A DNA stretch of 64,000 bases from Stappia stellulata DSM 5886 (GTDB lineage: Bacteria > Pseudomonadota > Alphaproteobacteria > Rhizobiales > Stappiaceae): assembly GCF_000423705.1 (NCBI RefSeq), contig NZ_KE384082.1, positions 62,001 to 126,000 on the forward strand. Reading direction: 5' to 3'. The translations under genes were made by a program, and so were the position numbers. This document shows positions 63,956 to 64,000 of this stretch, one piece after another (within the stretch, counting starts at the first letter, position 1; every line of letters begins with the position of its first letter). Below the pieces are notes generated by a model that saw only the letters and a program-made list of their open reading frames with translations, did not search any database and was not told where the DNA came from.

Positions 63956-64000
63956 CTATCCGCTGCCGTTGATGATCAGATCGGCAATGCGGGCGGTATA
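63956..64000 (-). CDS. C-terminus of a gene before fliR, probably fliQ
   Basis: The last 14 residues (YTARIADLIINGSG) and the stop at 63956-63958 lie six bases before the fliR start on the same strand. Order fliQ-fliR-flhB is common in alphaproteobacteria, which makes FliQ the best guess. Too little of the protein is inside the window for identification. Confidence 0.5.
   Translation of the reverse strand, partial: YTARIADLIINGSG

Overview
The window is GC-rich, densely coded chromosomal DNA from an alphaproteobacterium, most likely a member of the Hyphomicrobiales (Rhizobiales) near the Stappiaceae or rhizobial relatives; the genus cannot be fixed by eye. The evidence is the separate PurS/PurQ/PurL subunits with a tiny membrane protein between purS and purQ, the F-ATPase zeta-type DUF1476 protein, a full-length CckA hybrid kinase beside flhB/fliR, a GTTC-N7-GTTC-like LexA site at recA, and ATTC-N8-GAAT operators of the BigR/SqrR type. 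I see no tRNA, rRNA, CRISPR array, prophage or insertion sequence.

Layout. 1-2.1 kb: a partial CidA/LrgA protein, a two-gene YeeE/YedE sulfur transporter under a BigR/SqrR-type box, and an L,D-transpeptidase. 2.3-12.6 kb: amino-acid and small-molecule metabolism (flavin reductase, P1 peptidase, fused indolepyruvate ferredoxin oxidoreductase with a divergent Lrp regulator, DadA-like oxidase, bile-acid-symporter-like permease, DUF2259 protein, Rpe). 12.6-24.1 kb: a purine block (purB, purC, purS, small membrane protein, purQ, purL) with bolA and grxD, interrupted by a zeta-toxin/antitoxin/hydrolase triad, an HpaI-like aldolase and the ATPase regulator. 24-31 kb: Hsp70-like protein, TtcA, a Tat-exported metallo-beta-lactamase-fold protein with a second BigR/SqrR-type box, rpsD, murI and a TrmJ-like methylase. 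31-39 kb: HdeD-like protein, an orphan sensor kinase with a periplasmic partner, icd, a chemotaxis receptor, a long intergenic region with a possible regulator remnant, and an enoyl-CoA hydratase divergent from a TetR regulator. 39-45 kb: a small surface-glycan group (flippase, JmjC/cupin-like protein, CelD-type GNAT) and a cyclic-nucleotide-gated K+ channel placed directly behind alaS. 45-51.5 kb: alaS, recA and the pseudouridine catabolic pair psuK-psuG. 51.6-55.4 kb: an unrecognised three-gene operon of a long helical protein, a single-pass membrane protein and a coiled-coil protein with a glycine-rich tail. 55.5-64 kb: DinB-like protein, lipoprotein, a four-gene phospholipid operon resembling E. 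coli ynbAB plus an acyltransferase, cckA, flhB, fliR and the end of a gene that is probably fliQ.

The clearest cross-window signals are two near-identical palindromic operators 27 kb apart that predict one reactive-sulfur regulon, an exact CtrA-type site beside grxD in a genome stretch that also carries cckA, and the uncharacterised helical tripartite operon, which is the best candidate here for an undescribed system.
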